Assembly (NCBI GenBank): GCA_023511405.1
Contig: JAIMBO010000003.1
Span: 1 to 64,000, forward strand
Source: Rubrobacteraceae bacterium
GTDB taxonomy: Bacteria; Actinomycetota; Rubrobacteria; Rubrobacterales; Rubrobacteraceae
Length of the DNA stretch: 64,000 nt
Direction: 5' to 3'
Under the pieces are notes generated by a model. That model ran no database searches, was not told the DNA's origin, and saw only the letters and a program-made list of their open reading frames with translations. The position numbers were made by a program, and so were the translations under genes. Of the stretch, positions 42,604 through 51,710 are shown one piece after another. Positions within the stretch are counted from its first letter, which is position 1. Each line of letters begins with the position of its first letter.

Positions 42604-42734
42604 CCCGCATCGAGAGCGGTGGAGGGAACTGGCCCTGCGAAGCCGCGGCAACCGGCGGAGCTCCTCGTAAAGCTCCGTGAGGTGCCAAATCCAGCAGGCG
42701 GCGGCCCATAGGTCTCCGGCCTGGAAGATGTGGG
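42604..42734 (+). promoter_or_regulatory. SAM-I (S-box) riboswitch
   Basis: P1 pairs CCCGCATC (42604-42611) with GATGTGGG (42727-42734). Conserved core AGAGCGGTGGAGGGAACTGG, GCAACCGG, GAGGTGCCAAATCC and GGAAGATG match the SAM-I motif, with P2, P3 and P4 arms recognisable. It controls metX. Downstream, GGGCGG (42779-42784) can pair with CCGCCT, while CAGCCGCCT (42790-42798) can instead mask the ribosome site AGGAGGCTG (42824-42832), suggesting translational control rather than termination. Confidence 0.93.
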
Positions 42735-42846
42735 AAGAGCCTGAAAAGCGGCCTCTTCTGCGAGCGGGTTAGCGCGCCGGGCGGTGGGACAGCCGCCTCA
42801 TGACGTGTAGACCCGACGAGGGAAGGAGGCTGTATTACTCCGAAGC

Positions 42847-43977
42847 ATGGCACAAGATCCGGGGGCCGGGGCTAAGGAAGCCCCGGCCCGTTCGGGCAGG
42901 GTTCTCTGCCGCATAGGACCTTTCGAACCGGAGCTCGGCGGCCATCTCCCCGAGGTAGTTCTGGCCTACGAGACCTGGGGCGAGCTCAACGGGGCGAGGG
43001 ACAACGCGGTTCTCATCGTCCACGCCCTCACGGGCGACTCGCACGCCGCCGGGGAGCCGGACGAGGAGTACAGGCGCGGCGGCTGGTGGCATCCCCTGAT
43101 CGGGCCGGGGCGTCCGGTGGACACGGAGCGGTACTTCGTGGTCTGCTCGAACGTGCTCGGCGGGTGCTCCGGGAGCACGGGGCCGGCCTCCCGCGACCCG
43201 GTCTCCGGCAGGCCCTACGGGATGCGCTTCCCGCTCGTCACGATCCGGGACATGGTGCGGGCCCAGAAGCGCCTGCTCGAGGAGCTCGGCATAGAGCGTC
43301 TCGAGCTGGTCGCCGGGGGCTCCATCGGCGGGCAGCAGGCGCTCGAGTGGGCCGTAGAGTTCCCCGGGTTCGCGAGGAGGGTGATCCCGGTCGCCGCGAC
43401 CGGCGCCCTCGGGCCGCAGGGGATCGGTATGAGCGAGATCGGACGCCGGGCGATCATGTCCGACCCCGACTGGCAGGGGGGCGACTACTACGGCACGGGG
43501 CGCTCGCCGGAGCGGGGTCTCGCCATAGCCCGGATGGCCGGGATGATGACCTACCAGAGCGCGCAGGGGCAGTGGGAGCGCTTCGGGAGGAGGCCGGCGA
43601 CGCGTCCGGCGCTCTACGAGGAGTTCGGCGGGCGCTTCGAGGTGGAGAGCTACCTGCACTACCAGGGACGCGACCTGGTGAGGAGGTTCGACGCCAACTC
43701 CTACCTGTACCTGACGCGCGCGATGGACCTCTACGACGTGGCCGCGGGCTACCGGTCCGAGCAGGAGGCGCTCTCGCGCATGGAGTCGGAGGTGCTCTTC
43801 GTGGGCATCTCGAGCGACTGGCTCTTCCCGGCGGCCGAGGTGCGCGCCCTCGCGGAGAGGGCGCGGCGGGCGGGGGCGAGGGCGCACTACACCGAGATAG
43901 AGTCCCCGAACGGCCACGACGCGTTCCTCAAGGACTGGGACGCGATGGAGGCGGTCTTCAGAGACTTTCTGGAGTAA
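42847..43977 (+). CDS. metX: Homoserine O-acetyltransferase
   Basis: Acetylates homoserine, first committed step to methionine. 376 residues, alpha/beta-hydrolase fold. Nucleophile Ser in AGGSIGGQQALEWA, Asp in SSDWLFPAAE and His in NGHDAFLKD form the triad. RIGPFEPELGGHLPEVVLAYETWG is the usual N-terminus, supporting ATG 42847 although the nearest Shine-Dalgarno is 17 nt away (see riboswitch). First gene of metX-lysC-hom-asd. Confidence 0.93.
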   Translation: MAQDPGAGAKEAPARSGRVLCRIGPFEPELGGHLPEVVLAYETWGELNGARDNAVLIVHALTGDSHAAGEPDEEYRRGGWWHPLIGPGRPVDTERYFVVCSNVLGGCSGSTGPASRDPVSGRPYGMRFPLVTIRDMVRAQKRLLEELGIERLELVAGGSIGGQQALEWAVEFPGFARRVIPVAATGALGPQGIGMSEIGRRAIMSDPDWQGGDYYGTGRSPERGLAIARMAGMMTYQSAQGQWERFGRRPATRPALYEEFGGRFEVESYLHYQGRDLVRRFDANSYLYLTRAMDLYDVAAGYRSEQEALSRMESEVLFVGISSDWLFPAAEVRALAERARRAGARAHYTEIESPNGHDAFLKDWDAMEAVFRDFLE

Positions 43978-44008
43978 GGAGCAGGAGAAGCGAACGGAGC
44001 GTGATCCA

Positions 44009-45193
44009 TTGAGAGAGAAACCCCTGGTGATCAAATTCGGGGGCACCTCGGTCGGCGGGGGCGAGCAGTTCGTCCGCGCCGCGGGGATAGCCGCCGAGGA
44101 GGCCCGCAGACGTCCGGTGGCCGTCGTCGTCTCGGCCATGCGCGGCGTGACCGACGAGCTCATCGGGTACACCGGGGAGGCGGGCTCTCGAACCGCACCG
44201 GGGGTCGAGGCCCTGCTCGAAAATCTGGCCCGGCGACACCTCGAGGCGGCGCGGTGGGCGTGCTCCGGGGAGCGGCTCGCGGAGCTCGAGGATGATCTGT
44301 ATCGTCTCCTGTCGGAACTGAGGGGGCTGTGCCTGGGTGGGGGGGCCGATCGCAGGGAGGCCATCGCGTCCTTCGGCGAGCGGCTCTCGGCGAGGATGAT
44401 GGCTGCGGTGCTGGACGAGCTCGGCGTACCGGCCGCGGTGGCCCCAGACCCGATAGCGACCCGCGGCGGCGGCGACGGCCCCGAGGTCGACCCGGAACGG
44501 ACGCGGCAGCGATGTAACCGCAGCGTCACGCCGCTGCTCGAGGAAGGGATGGTCGCGGTCGTCCCCGGCTACGTCGGGCGTGCCCCGGACGGCGGCGTGG
44601 CGACGCTCGGACGGGGAGGCTCGGACCTCTCGGCGACGGTGCTCGGCCGGGCCCTGGGCTCCGAGGAGGTCTGGATCATGACCGACGTCGACGGCGTGCT
44701 CTCGGCGGACCCGGCCCTCGTGCCCGGGGCGGTGCCGATCCCCCACCTCTCCTACGAGCAGGCCGGGGCGTTCGCCCGCCTCGGGGCGAAGGTGCTGCAC
44801 CCGAGGACGATGGAGCCGGCAGAGGCGGCCGGGATGGAGGTCGTGGTGAAAAACACCTTCAACCCCTCCTTCCCCGGCACGCGCATCTGTTCCGGGGAGA
44901 GCGGCGGGGCGCGCTGCGTCGGCCTCCGGCGGGGCATCGCCGTCGAGATCCCCTGCGGCGGGGGACGCAGGCGCCGGGCGGCGGCCGTCGTGTGCATCGG
45001 CGGCCGGGAGAGCGGGCTGCTCGAGCGCGGCACCCGCTGCCTGCTCGCGGCGGGGATCTCCCCCCTGCACGCCACCTTCTTCGGACCTGGGGCGATCTTC
45101 TTCGTCGCCGAGGAGCGGGAGAGGGAGGCTCTGCGCGCGCTGCACGACGGGCTCGTCGTGAACTCCGCGGTGGTGGGCGAGGGGGTCGCATGA
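44009..45193 (+). CDS. lysC: Aspartate kinase
   Basis: Phosphorylates aspartate at the head of the Lys/Met/Thr branch. 394 residues from TTG 44009. N-terminal KFGGTSVGG substrate loop, GRGGSDLSATVLG ATP region, MTDVDGVLSADPALV. C-terminal two ACT-like modules (CIGGRESGLLERGTRCLLAAG) for feedback control. Shorter than the 400-450 usual. Overlaps hom by 4 bp. Confidence 0.92.
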   Translation: MREKPLVIKFGGTSVGGGEQFVRAAGIAAEEARRRPVAVVVSAMRGVTDELIGYTGEAGSRTAPGVEALLENLARRHLEAARWACSGERLAELEDDLYRLLSELRGLCLGGGADRREAIASFGERLSARMMAAVLDELGVPAAVAPDPIATRGGGDGPEVDPERTRQRCNRSVTPLLEEGMVAVVPGYVGRAPDGGVATLGRGGSDLSATVLGRALGSEEVWIMTDVDGVLSADPALVPGAVPIPHLSYEQAGAFARLGAKVLHPRTMEPAEAAGMEVVVKNTFNPSFPGTRICSGESGGARCVGLRRGIAVEIPCGGGRRRRAAAVVCIGGRESGLLERGTRCLLAAGISPLHATFFGPGAIFFVAEEREREALRALHDGLVVNSAVVGEGVA

Positions 45194-46269
45194 AGCGGCT
45201 CGAGATAGTCCAGCTCGGGCTCGGCAACGTCGGGCGGGCCGTCGCCCAGATCGTGCTCGAAGAGCGCAAGCGCTGGCGCGAGCAGATGGGGATAGACATC
45301 CGCTACCGGGCGGTCTCGGACACCTCGGGGGCGCTCGTCGGCGAGGAGTTGCTGCCGCAGGCGATACGTCTCAAGGAGAAGGGAGGCAGGCTCTCCGAGC
45401 TCGGCACCGAGCCGCTCGAGGACATCCTCCTCTCCGAGCCCGCCCCCGGGACGGTGAGGGCCGTCGTGGACCTGGCGGTGCACGGCGGGACCTACGACCT
45501 CGACCTGCTCGGGGTTCAGAACGGCTCATACCTCGTGCTCTCGAACAAGGGTCCGCTCTCCGGCACGACGGAGCAGTACGAGAAGCTCGTGCACATGCTC
45601 CCGGGCCGGCTCTGGCGGGAGGCGACGGTTGGGGCGGGGATGCCGATCCTCTCGACCATCGACGCCCTGCTCTCCAGCGGGGACGAGATCTTCGAGATCC
45701 AGGCCAGCCCGAGCGGCACCCTGGGGTTCATCATGAGCGCGGTGGAGGCGGGACACTCCTTCTCGGAGGCGGTCCGCAAGGCCGTCGAGCTCCGCTACGC
45801 CGAGCCCGACCCGCGCGACGACCTCTCTGGGCTCGACGTGGCGAGGAAGGCGATAATCCTGGCCCGCGCCATCGGCCGCAGGATAGAGCCCTGGGAGGTG
45901 CCCTACCAGTCGCTCGTCCCGGAGGGCCTCGAGGACGTTCCGCTGGAGGAGTTCATGCGCCGGGTCGGCGAGGCGGACGACGCCTTCGAGGAGCGGCTGC
46001 TCTCGGTCGAGCCGGGCCACATGCTGCGCTACCTGGCGCGCATCCCGAAGGAGGGGCCGGTGGAGGTCGGTCTGCACGACGCGCCGGTCGAGAGCCCCTT
46101 CGGGCCCATCTCCGGGCCGGAGAACGTCTTCGAGTTCCGCACCCGGCGCTACTCGGATGTTACCCTCACGATATCCGGGCCCGGAGCGGGGCCGGAGCGC
46201 ACCGCGAGCGGCGTCGTCTTCGACCTGCTCGACATAGCCAGAAAGCGAGCGACGGACGAGGAGATCTGA
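45190..46269 (+). CDS. hom: Homoserine dehydrogenase
   Basis: Reduces aspartate semialdehyde to homoserine, supplying MetX. 359 residues from ATG 45190 overlapping the lysC stop by 4 bp. Rossmann motif GLGNVGRA, catalytic region SNKGPLSG and GAGMPIL, and DLSGLDVARKAIILARAIG fit the short homoserine dehydrogenase without an ACT domain. Feedback control probably lies elsewhere (lysC, riboswitch). Confidence 0.92.
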   Translation: MKRLEIVQLGLGNVGRAVAQIVLEERKRWREQMGIDIRYRAVSDTSGALVGEELLPQAIRLKEKGGRLSELGTEPLEDILLSEPAPGTVRAVVDLAVHGGTYDLDLLGVQNGSYLVLSNKGPLSGTTEQYEKLVHMLPGRLWREATVGAGMPILSTIDALLSSGDEIFEIQASPSGTLGFIMSAVEAGHSFSEAVRKAVELRYAEPDPRDDLSGLDVARKAIILARAIGRRIEPWEVPYQSLVPEGLEDVPLEEFMRRVGEADDAFEERLLSVEPGHMLRYLARIPKEGPVEVGLHDAPVESPFGPISGPENVFEFRTRRYSDVTLTISGPGAGPERTASGVVFDLLDIARKRATDEEI

Positions 46270-46276
46270 GAAGAGA

Positions 46277-47254
46277 ATGTCCGAGGGATACAACGTCGCA
46301 GTAGTGGGAGCGGGGCTCGTCGGGGAGAAGCTCGTCTCCGAGCTCTACCGCCGCGGGTTCCCGGTACGTGATCTCAGGGTGCTCGCCCGCACCGCCCGTA
46401 CCGCCGAGCTCGCCGGCAGGACCTTCGAGATAGGCGTCGCCGAACCGGAGGCCTTCGAGGGAGTGGACATCGCCCTCTTCGCCGGAACCGAAGGCGAGAA
46501 GGGTGCGGCGGTACGGCTCGCCCGCGAGGCGATCGCTCGCGGCGCGACCGTCATAGACAACGGCAGCGACTTCCGGCTCGACCCGGAGGTCCCGCTCGTC
46601 GTCCCGGAGGTGAACCCGCACGCGCTGGAGAACCATCGGGGTCTGATCGCCAACCCCAACTGCTCGACGATCCAGATGGTCGTCGCCCTCGCTCCCATCG
46701 CCCGCAGCTTCGGCCTCGAGCGGGTGGTCGTCTCGACCTACCAGGCAGTCTCGGGCGCGGGCAGAGCCGGGGTCGAGGCGCTCGAGATGGGCTCCGGGGA
46801 CGCCTTCCCGAAGCCCATCTCGGGCAACGTCCTCCCGCTCATCGGATCCGTCGGCGAGGACGGATACACCACCGAGGAGAGGAAGATGCGCGAGGAGTCG
46901 CGCAAGATCCTCGAGATGCCCTCCCTCCCGGTCCACGCCACCACGGTGCGCGTCCCCGTGCACACGGGCCACGCCGAGAGCGTCTACGTCGAGACCTCCG
47001 AAGAGGTGACCCTCGACGAGGTCCTATCTGCCCTCTCCGAGGCCCCCGGGATCGAACCCTACGCCGACCCCCTTCAGGCCCCCACCCCGATCGAGGTGGT
47101 CGGCGACCCGAAGGTCCACGTCGGGAGGGTGCGTGCGGAGGGCAACGTCGTCGAGCTGTGGTGCGTGGCCGACAACCTCCTCAAGGGCGCCGCCACCAAC
47201 GCCGTGCAGATAGCGGAGGCGCTCGTCGGCGTCGGGGCCCCGAAGGCCGTATAA
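46277..47254 (+). CDS. asd: Aspartate-semialdehyde dehydrogenase
   Basis: NADPH-dependent reduction of aspartyl phosphate, between LysC and Hom. 325 residues. VVGAGLVGEKLVSEL dinucleotide motif, catalytic Cys in NPNCSTIQ, and the His in HTGHAESV. Starts 7 nt after hom. With lysC and hom it completes aspartate to homoserine, and with metX reaches O-acetylhomoserine in a single SAM-controlled unit. Confidence 0.93.
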   Translation: MSEGYNVAVVGAGLVGEKLVSELYRRGFPVRDLRVLARTARTAELAGRTFEIGVAEPEAFEGVDIALFAGTEGEKGAAVRLAREAIARGATVIDNGSDFRLDPEVPLVVPEVNPHALENHRGLIANPNCSTIQMVVALAPIARSFGLERVVVSTYQAVSGAGRAGVEALEMGSGDAFPKPISGNVLPLIGSVGEDGYTTEERKMREESRKILEMPSLPVHATTVRVPVHTGHAESVYVETSEEVTLDEVLSALSEAPGIEPYADPLQAPTPIEVVGDPKVHVGRVRAEGNVVELWCVADNLLKGAATNAVQIAEALVGVGAPKAV

Positions 47255-47312
47255 TCCTTGAACGTGCAACTAATGCACTCGGACACTCCGGCGAGCGAGA
47301 GAAGGTGATAGC

Positions 47313-47582
47313 ATGGCTGCCGAACATCCCTCATTCTGGAGACGCCTCTTCGACGTCTCCCACCCGTCCAGCCGGGAGGAGAAGGTCATCTCCTACATCT
47401 GCCACCGGCTGAAAGAGGGCGCGCACCTGGAAGACATCCTCGAAGAAGACTACGTGCGCAACAACTGCTCCCCCAAAGACATCGAGGACATCCTGCGCAA
47501 CCCGCGTCTGATCCACACGGCCCGCGAGAGCATGGAGCGCGAGATACACGCGGAGGAGGAGAGCTTCAGACACCGCCGCTGA
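47313..47582 (+). CDS. Small acidic/basic hypothetical protein
   Basis: 89 residues, helical: FWRRLFDVSHPSSREEKVISYICHRLKEGAHLEDILEEDYVRNNCS and then IEDILRNPRLIHTARESMEREIH. Resembles the short helical partner proteins often beside actinobacterial amino-acid genes, but no family is assigned. ATG with GAAGGTG upstream. May be the fifth gene of the aspartate unit, 58 bp after asd. Confidence 0.6.
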   Translation: MAAEHPSFWRRLFDVSHPSSREEKVISYICHRLKEGAHLEDILEEDYVRNNCSPKDIEDILRNPRLIHTARESMEREIHAEEESFRHRR

Positions 47583-47675
47583 GCCTCCCGGGGACGAGAG
47601 ACCGGAGCCGTTTTCCCGCGCTGTATAATTTCACGAGGCTGCGGTCGATATACGATGGGAGACTGGAGATAAGAG

Positions 47676-47966
47676 ATGCCGATATACGAGTACAAATGTG
47701 ATAACGATCATGTCTTCGACATAATGCAGAAGATCTCCGACGCCCCTCTCACCTCCTGTATAGAGTGCGGCGCCCCCGTGCGTAAAGTCCTCCAGCCGGT
47801 GAGCATCGCATTCAAGGGCTCCGGCTTCTACTCCACGGACTACGGCCGGTCGAACGGAAGCCGCCCGACCGAGAAATCCTCCTCCGACAACGGAAGCGAC
47901 TCGAAGCCGGCCAAGAAAAACGGCGAATCCTCCGAAACCAAGGCCCAGAGTAAGAAAAGCGACTAA
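47676..47966 (+). CDS. FmdB-family zinc ribbon protein
   Basis: 96 residues. MPIYEYKCDNDHVFDIMQKI and a CIECGAPVRKVLQPVSIAFKGSGFY segment are classic FmdB/RNHCP zinc-ribbon signatures: one Cys plus a CxxC pair bind Zn, with a His replacing the first ligand's partner (DNDH). The C-terminal half is a low-complexity Ser/Lys tail. Regulatory role proposed for the family, unproven here. Followed by an intrinsic terminator. Confidence 0.85.
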   Translation: MPIYEYKCDNDHVFDIMQKISDAPLTSCIECGAPVRKVLQPVSIAFKGSGFYSTDYGRSNGSRPTEKSSSDNGSDSKPAKKNGESSETKAQSKKSD

Positions 47967-48039
47967 CCCCACAAGAGCGGCCCCTGCCGCGACCGCCCCT
48001 CCCGGCTCCGGGGGACGAGAACCCCACGCCCGTCAGGAC

Positions 48040-48067
48040 GCAGGCCCTTCGGGGCCGCTTTTCTTTT
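48040..48067 (+). terminator. Intrinsic terminator after fmdB
   Basis: Stem GGCCC-TTCG-GGGCC (48043-48056) with a stable UUCG loop, followed by GCTTTTCTTTT (to 48067). Marks the end of the metX-fmdB unit. Confidence 0.85.
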
Positions 48068-48117
48068 CACGCGGAAATCCCTGCAAAACGCACCTCAAGC
48101 ACAGGTTGAAGCTGCTC

Positions 48118-48146
48118 TGGACACCGGCGGGCGCAGGGTATATATT
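48118..48146 (+). promoter_or_regulatory. Promoter of dnaE
   Basis: TGGACA (48118-48123), 17-bp spacer, TATATT (48141-48146). Leader of about 87 nt to the dnaE GTG. Confidence 0.7.
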
Positions 48147-48191
48147 GCGCGGCGGTGAGGATGGATGGGGAGAACAGGCAGGCTCGCGGGG

Positions 48192-48240
48192 CCCGGATGA
48201 TTCCGGGCTCTCCGCTCCTCTCTGGGGATCATCCGGGAGG
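48192..48240 (+). promoter_or_regulatory. Leader hairpin occluding the dnaE start
   Basis: CCCGGATGAT (48192-48201) pairs perfectly with ATCATCCGGG (48228-48237), extendable by three pairs to 13 bp. The 3' arm runs into CGGGAGG and the GTG at 48240, so folding would hide the start. A 30-codon ATG ORF (48161-48253) overlaps it and the dnaE start, and might open it when translated. Confidence 0.5.
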
Positions 48241-51200
48241 TGGTTCGGATTAGCGGCGCGCCCTTCGCACACCTGCACTGCCACTCCGAGTACTCGATGC
48301 TCGACGGGGCGAGCCGGATAAAAGACCTGGTCTCCTTCGCCGCCTCGGAAAGGATGCCGGGGATAGCGCTCACCGACCACGGGGTCATGTACGGGGCGGT
48401 GAAGTTCTACCAGGAGGCGAAGAAGGCCGGGATAAAGCCCGTGATGGGCTGCGAGGTCTACGTCACCGCCGACCGCAGGAAGAAGGACAAGAGCCCCTAC
48501 TACCACCTGACGCTTTTGGCGCGCACGCCGGAGGGCTACCGCAACCTGATGAAGCTCTCCACGGTAGGGTTCCTCGAAGGCTTCTACTACAAGCCGCGGG
48601 TGGACCTCGAGACGCTGAGGAAACACGGGCGTGGGATCATCTGCCTCTCGGGGTGCCTTTCGGCGGAGGTTCCGAACAGGATCCTCGAGGGGAGGATGGA
48701 CGAGGCGCGCAGGCTCCTCGAGGAGTACCGGGGGATCTTCGACGCCGTCTACCTGGAGATGCAGGATCACGGCATCCCGGAGCAGCGGAGGGTGAACGAG
48801 GGTCTGATGCAGCTGCACCGGGAGACCGGGCTTCCGCTGGTCGCGACCAACGACAGCCACTACACGGCCAGGAGCGACGCGAAGATGCACGACGTCCTTT
48901 TGTGCATCGGGACCGGCAAATTCCACTCCGACCCCAACCGGATGCGCTTCGCCTCCGAAGAGTTCTACATCAAGCCCGTCTCTGAGATGGAGCGGCTCTT
49001 CCCGGACCACCCCGAGGCGCTCGAGAACACCGCGAAGGTCGTCGAGAGCGTCGAGGACCCGGGCATAGAGCTCGGCAAGACCCGCCTCCCCGCCTTCCCG
49101 AAGCCCGAGGGGTACACCGCGAGGGAGTACCTGAGGGAGCTGTGCGAGCGGGGGGTGAAAAAGCGCTACGGAGAGATCACCCCGGAGATCCGCCAGCGGC
49201 TCGACTTCGAGCTCGAGACCATCTCCAAGATGGGCTTCGAGGACTACTTCCTCATCGTGTGGGACTTCGTGCGCTACGCCAAGGAGCGTGGGATCGCGGT
49301 GGGCCCCGGTCGCGGGTCGGCCGCGGGCTCGCTCGTGGCCTACGCCCTGGAGATAACCGACCTCGACCCGCTGCGCTACTCGCTGCTCTTCGAGCGCTTT
49401 TTGAACCCCGACAGGATCAGCATGCCCGACGTGGACATAGACTTCTCGGTCTCGGGCCGGGCCGACGTGATGCGCTACGTCACCGAGAAGTACGGCGGGC
49501 ACGAGCACGTCGCCCAGATCATCACCTTTGGAACTCTGGGGGCACGCGCAGCGATAAGGGACGCGGGCAGGGTCTTCCAGTATCCCTACGGCGAGACCGA
49601 CAAGCTGGCCCGGCTCATCCCCGAAAAGCCTGTCGGGACCACCCTCAAGGACGTCTTGAAGAAGGAGAAGGACCGCTACCTGCCCACCGACAAGCACCCC
49701 GGTCCGGCGCGCGAGATCCTCTCCCTCATCGAGAAGGACGAGGGGGCGAAGAAGATCCTCGACATAGCCTTCGAGATAGAGGGCTTCGCCCGCCACGCCT
49801 CGACCCACGCCGCCGGGGTCGTCATCTCCGAGGAGCCCCTGACGGACATCGTGCCGCTGCAGAAGGGGGCCAAGGGCGAGGTCGTGGTCCAGCACCCGAT
49901 GTCAGACGTCGAGGCGCTCGGGCTCTTGAAGGTGGACTTCCTGGGCCTGCGCAACCTCGACGTCATCGAGGAGACGCTGCAGAACATCCGCGCGACGCGC
50001 GGCGAGGAGGTGGACATCCGGGGCATCCCCCTCGACGACGAGGAGACCCTCGAACTCTTCGCCCGCGGCGACACCTTCGGGGTCTTCCAGTTCGAGTCGA
50101 GCGGGATGCAGCGGATGCTGCAGGAAGTGAAACCCGACCGCTTCGACGACCTGGTCGCCCTGAACGCGCTCTACCGGCCCGGACCGATGGAGCACATCCC
50201 GGAGTTCAAGCGCGGCAAGCACGACCCGGAGAGCGTCGAGTACCCCGACGAACGAATAAGGCCCATCCTGGAGCCCACCTACGGCGTCGCCGCCTACCAG
50301 GAGCAGCTCATGGAGATCGCCAAGACCCTGGGCGGCTTCACCCCCGGCGAGGCCGACACGCTGCGCAAGGCCATCGGCAAGAAGAAAAAAGACCTGATGG
50401 CCACCCTCAAGGACAAGTTCATCGAGGGGTGCCGGTCCAACGGCGTGGACCCGCGGACCACGGAGAAGCTGTGGAGCTGGATGGAGGCCGCGGGCGGATA
50501 CTCGTTCAACAAGAGCCACGCCGCCTGCTACACGTTCCTCGCGTTCCAGACGGCATACCTAAAGGCCCACTACCCGGCGGAGTACATGGCCGCGCTCATG
50601 AGCAGCGTGATGAACACCAAGGATCGTGTTCCCCAGTACGTCGCCGAGGCGCGGGCGATGGGCATAGAGGTGCTCCCGCCCGACGTAAACACCTCGGGCA
50701 AGCGCTTCACGGTCGTAGACGGCACCATCCGCTTCGGCCTCTCCGCCGTAAAGAACGTCGGCGAGGCGTGCGTCGAGGCGATCATCGCCGCGCGGGAGGA
50801 GGGTGGTCCTTTCGAAGACATCTTCGACTTCTGCGAGCGGGTCGACCCGAAGACCTACAACAAGCGCACGCTCGAATCGCTGATAAAGTGCGGCGCCTTC
50901 GACTTCTCAGGACACTCGCGGGCGGCGCTGCTGGAAGTGCACGCCGAGGCGGTCGAGAGGGTGGCGAAGAGCGCAAGATCTGTAAGCTCGGACCAGTTCT
51001 CGATGTTTGATGCCTCGGAGATCGCCCCGCCGCGCCCGGAGGTTCCACGGGTGGAGGAGGACCGGCGCCGGGCGCTGGAGTGGGAGAAGGAGACGATGGG
51101 TCTCTACGTCTCGGATCACCCCTTGAGGCCGGTGCTGCACAAGCTCGGCAGGCACACCGACACTTCGATCCCGGAGCTCGAGGGCTGTCGGGACGGACAG

Positions 51201-51710
51201 GCGGTCTGGATCGGAGGGCTCGCGACGAGCGTGCGGCGCAACACCACGCGCAAGGGAGATACCATGGCGGCGCTGCAGCTCGACGACACCCGGGGGCTCG
51301 CCGAGGTGATCGTCTTCCCCAAAGTCTACTCGAAGTGCGCCGGGGCGATCCGGGAGGACGCGATCCTGAAGGTCCGCGGCAGGGTGGATCGAAAGGAGGG
51401 TACCCCGCGCATCGTCGCGCTCGACGTCGAGGAACTCTCCCTGGAGCCGGGCCCGGACCCGTTGTACCTGTACGCCGCGGCCTTCGTCGGCAAGCCCAAA
51501 GAGGAAGCCGAGGAGGCCTTCCGCCTGATCTCACGGCACCCCGGCGAGCACCCTCTGGTGCTGGTCTCGGGGGACGGGCTCCCCGATCGGGAGATCTGCA
51601 CCGTCGAGGACTCCTCAGATCTGCACGCGGAACTCAAGCGGATGTTGGGGCCGGGTTGCATCTCCGCCGTGCGGCGCGCCGCCGAGCGGCAGATGGAGCG
51701 GGTCTCCTAG
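48240..51710 (+). CDS. dnaE: DNA polymerase III alpha subunit
   Basis: Replicative polymerase, 1156 residues, normal DnaE size. N-terminal PHP domain (HLHCHSEYS, with metal ligands), catalytic PDVDIDF, FLNPDRISMPD, and helix-hairpin-helix KSHAACY region. C-terminal OB fold VWIGGLATSVRRNTTRKGDTMA and a beta-clamp region QFSMFD near residue 918. GTG start at 48240 is the first in-frame start after an upstream stop, directly after GGGAG and within a hairpin. Confidence 0.95.
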   Translation: MVRISGAPFAHLHCHSEYSMLDGASRIKDLVSFAASERMPGIALTDHGVMYGAVKFYQEAKKAGIKPVMGCEVYVTADRRKKDKSPYYHLTLLARTPEGYRNLMKLSTVGFLEGFYYKPRVDLETLRKHGRGIICLSGCLSAEVPNRILEGRMDEARRLLEEYRGIFDAVYLEMQDHGIPEQRRVNEGLMQLHRETGLPLVATNDSHYTARSDAKMHDVLLCIGTGKFHSDPNRMRFASEEFYIKPVSEMERLFPDHPEALENTAKVVESVEDPGIELGKTRLPAFPKPEGYTAREYLRELCERGVKKRYGEITPEIRQRLDFELETISKMGFEDYFLIVWDFVRYAKERGIAVGPGRGSAAGSLVAYALEITDLDPLRYSLLFERFLNPDRISMPDVDIDFSVSGRADVMRYVTEKYGGHEHVAQIITFGTLGARAAIRDAGRVFQYPYGETDKLARLIPEKPVGTTLKDVLKKEKDRYLPTDKHPGPAREILSLIEKDEGAKKILDIAFEIEGFARHASTHAAGVVISEEPLTDIVPLQKGAKGEVVVQHPMSDVEALGLLKVDFLGLRNLDVIEETLQNIRATRGEEVDIRGIPLDDEETLELFARGDTFGVFQFESSGMQRMLQEVKPDRFDDLVALNALYRPGPMEHIPEFKRGKHDPESVEYPDERIRPILEPTYGVAAYQEQLMEIAKTLGGFTPGEADTLRKAIGKKKKDLMATLKDKFIEGCRSNGVDPRTTEKLWSWMEAAGGYSFNKSHAACYTFLAFQTAYLKAHYPAEYMAALMSSVMNTKDRVPQYVAEARAMGIEVLPPDVNTSGKRFTVVDGTIRFGLSAVKNVGEACVEAIIAAREEGGPFEDIFDFCERVDPKTYNKRTLESLIKCGAFDFSGHSRAALLEVHAEAVERVAKSARSVSSDQFSMFDASEIAPPRPEVPRVEEDRRRALEWEKETMGLYVSDHPLRPVLHKLGRHTDTSIPELEGCRDGQAVWIGGLATSVRRNTTRKGDTMAALQLDDTRGLAEVIVFPKVYSKCAGAIREDAILKVRGRVDRKEGTPRIVALDVEELSLEPGPDPLYLYAAAFVGKPKEEAEEAFRLISRHPGEHPLVLVSGDGLPDREICTVEDSSDLHAELKRMLGPGCISAVRRAAERQMERVS

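Noticed and set aside
42799-42915. Leader ORF overlapping metX
   Set aside because: No ribosome site of its own; likely chance frame in the riboswitch platform.
48033-49895. 620-codon minus-strand ORF opposite dnaE
   Set aside because: Antisense shadow of dnaE; composition and lack of motifs reflect GC-skewed codon frames.
50394-50404. CTGATGGCC in dnaE as a fluoride core
   Set aside because: Inside coding sequence, no P1 or terminator partner.
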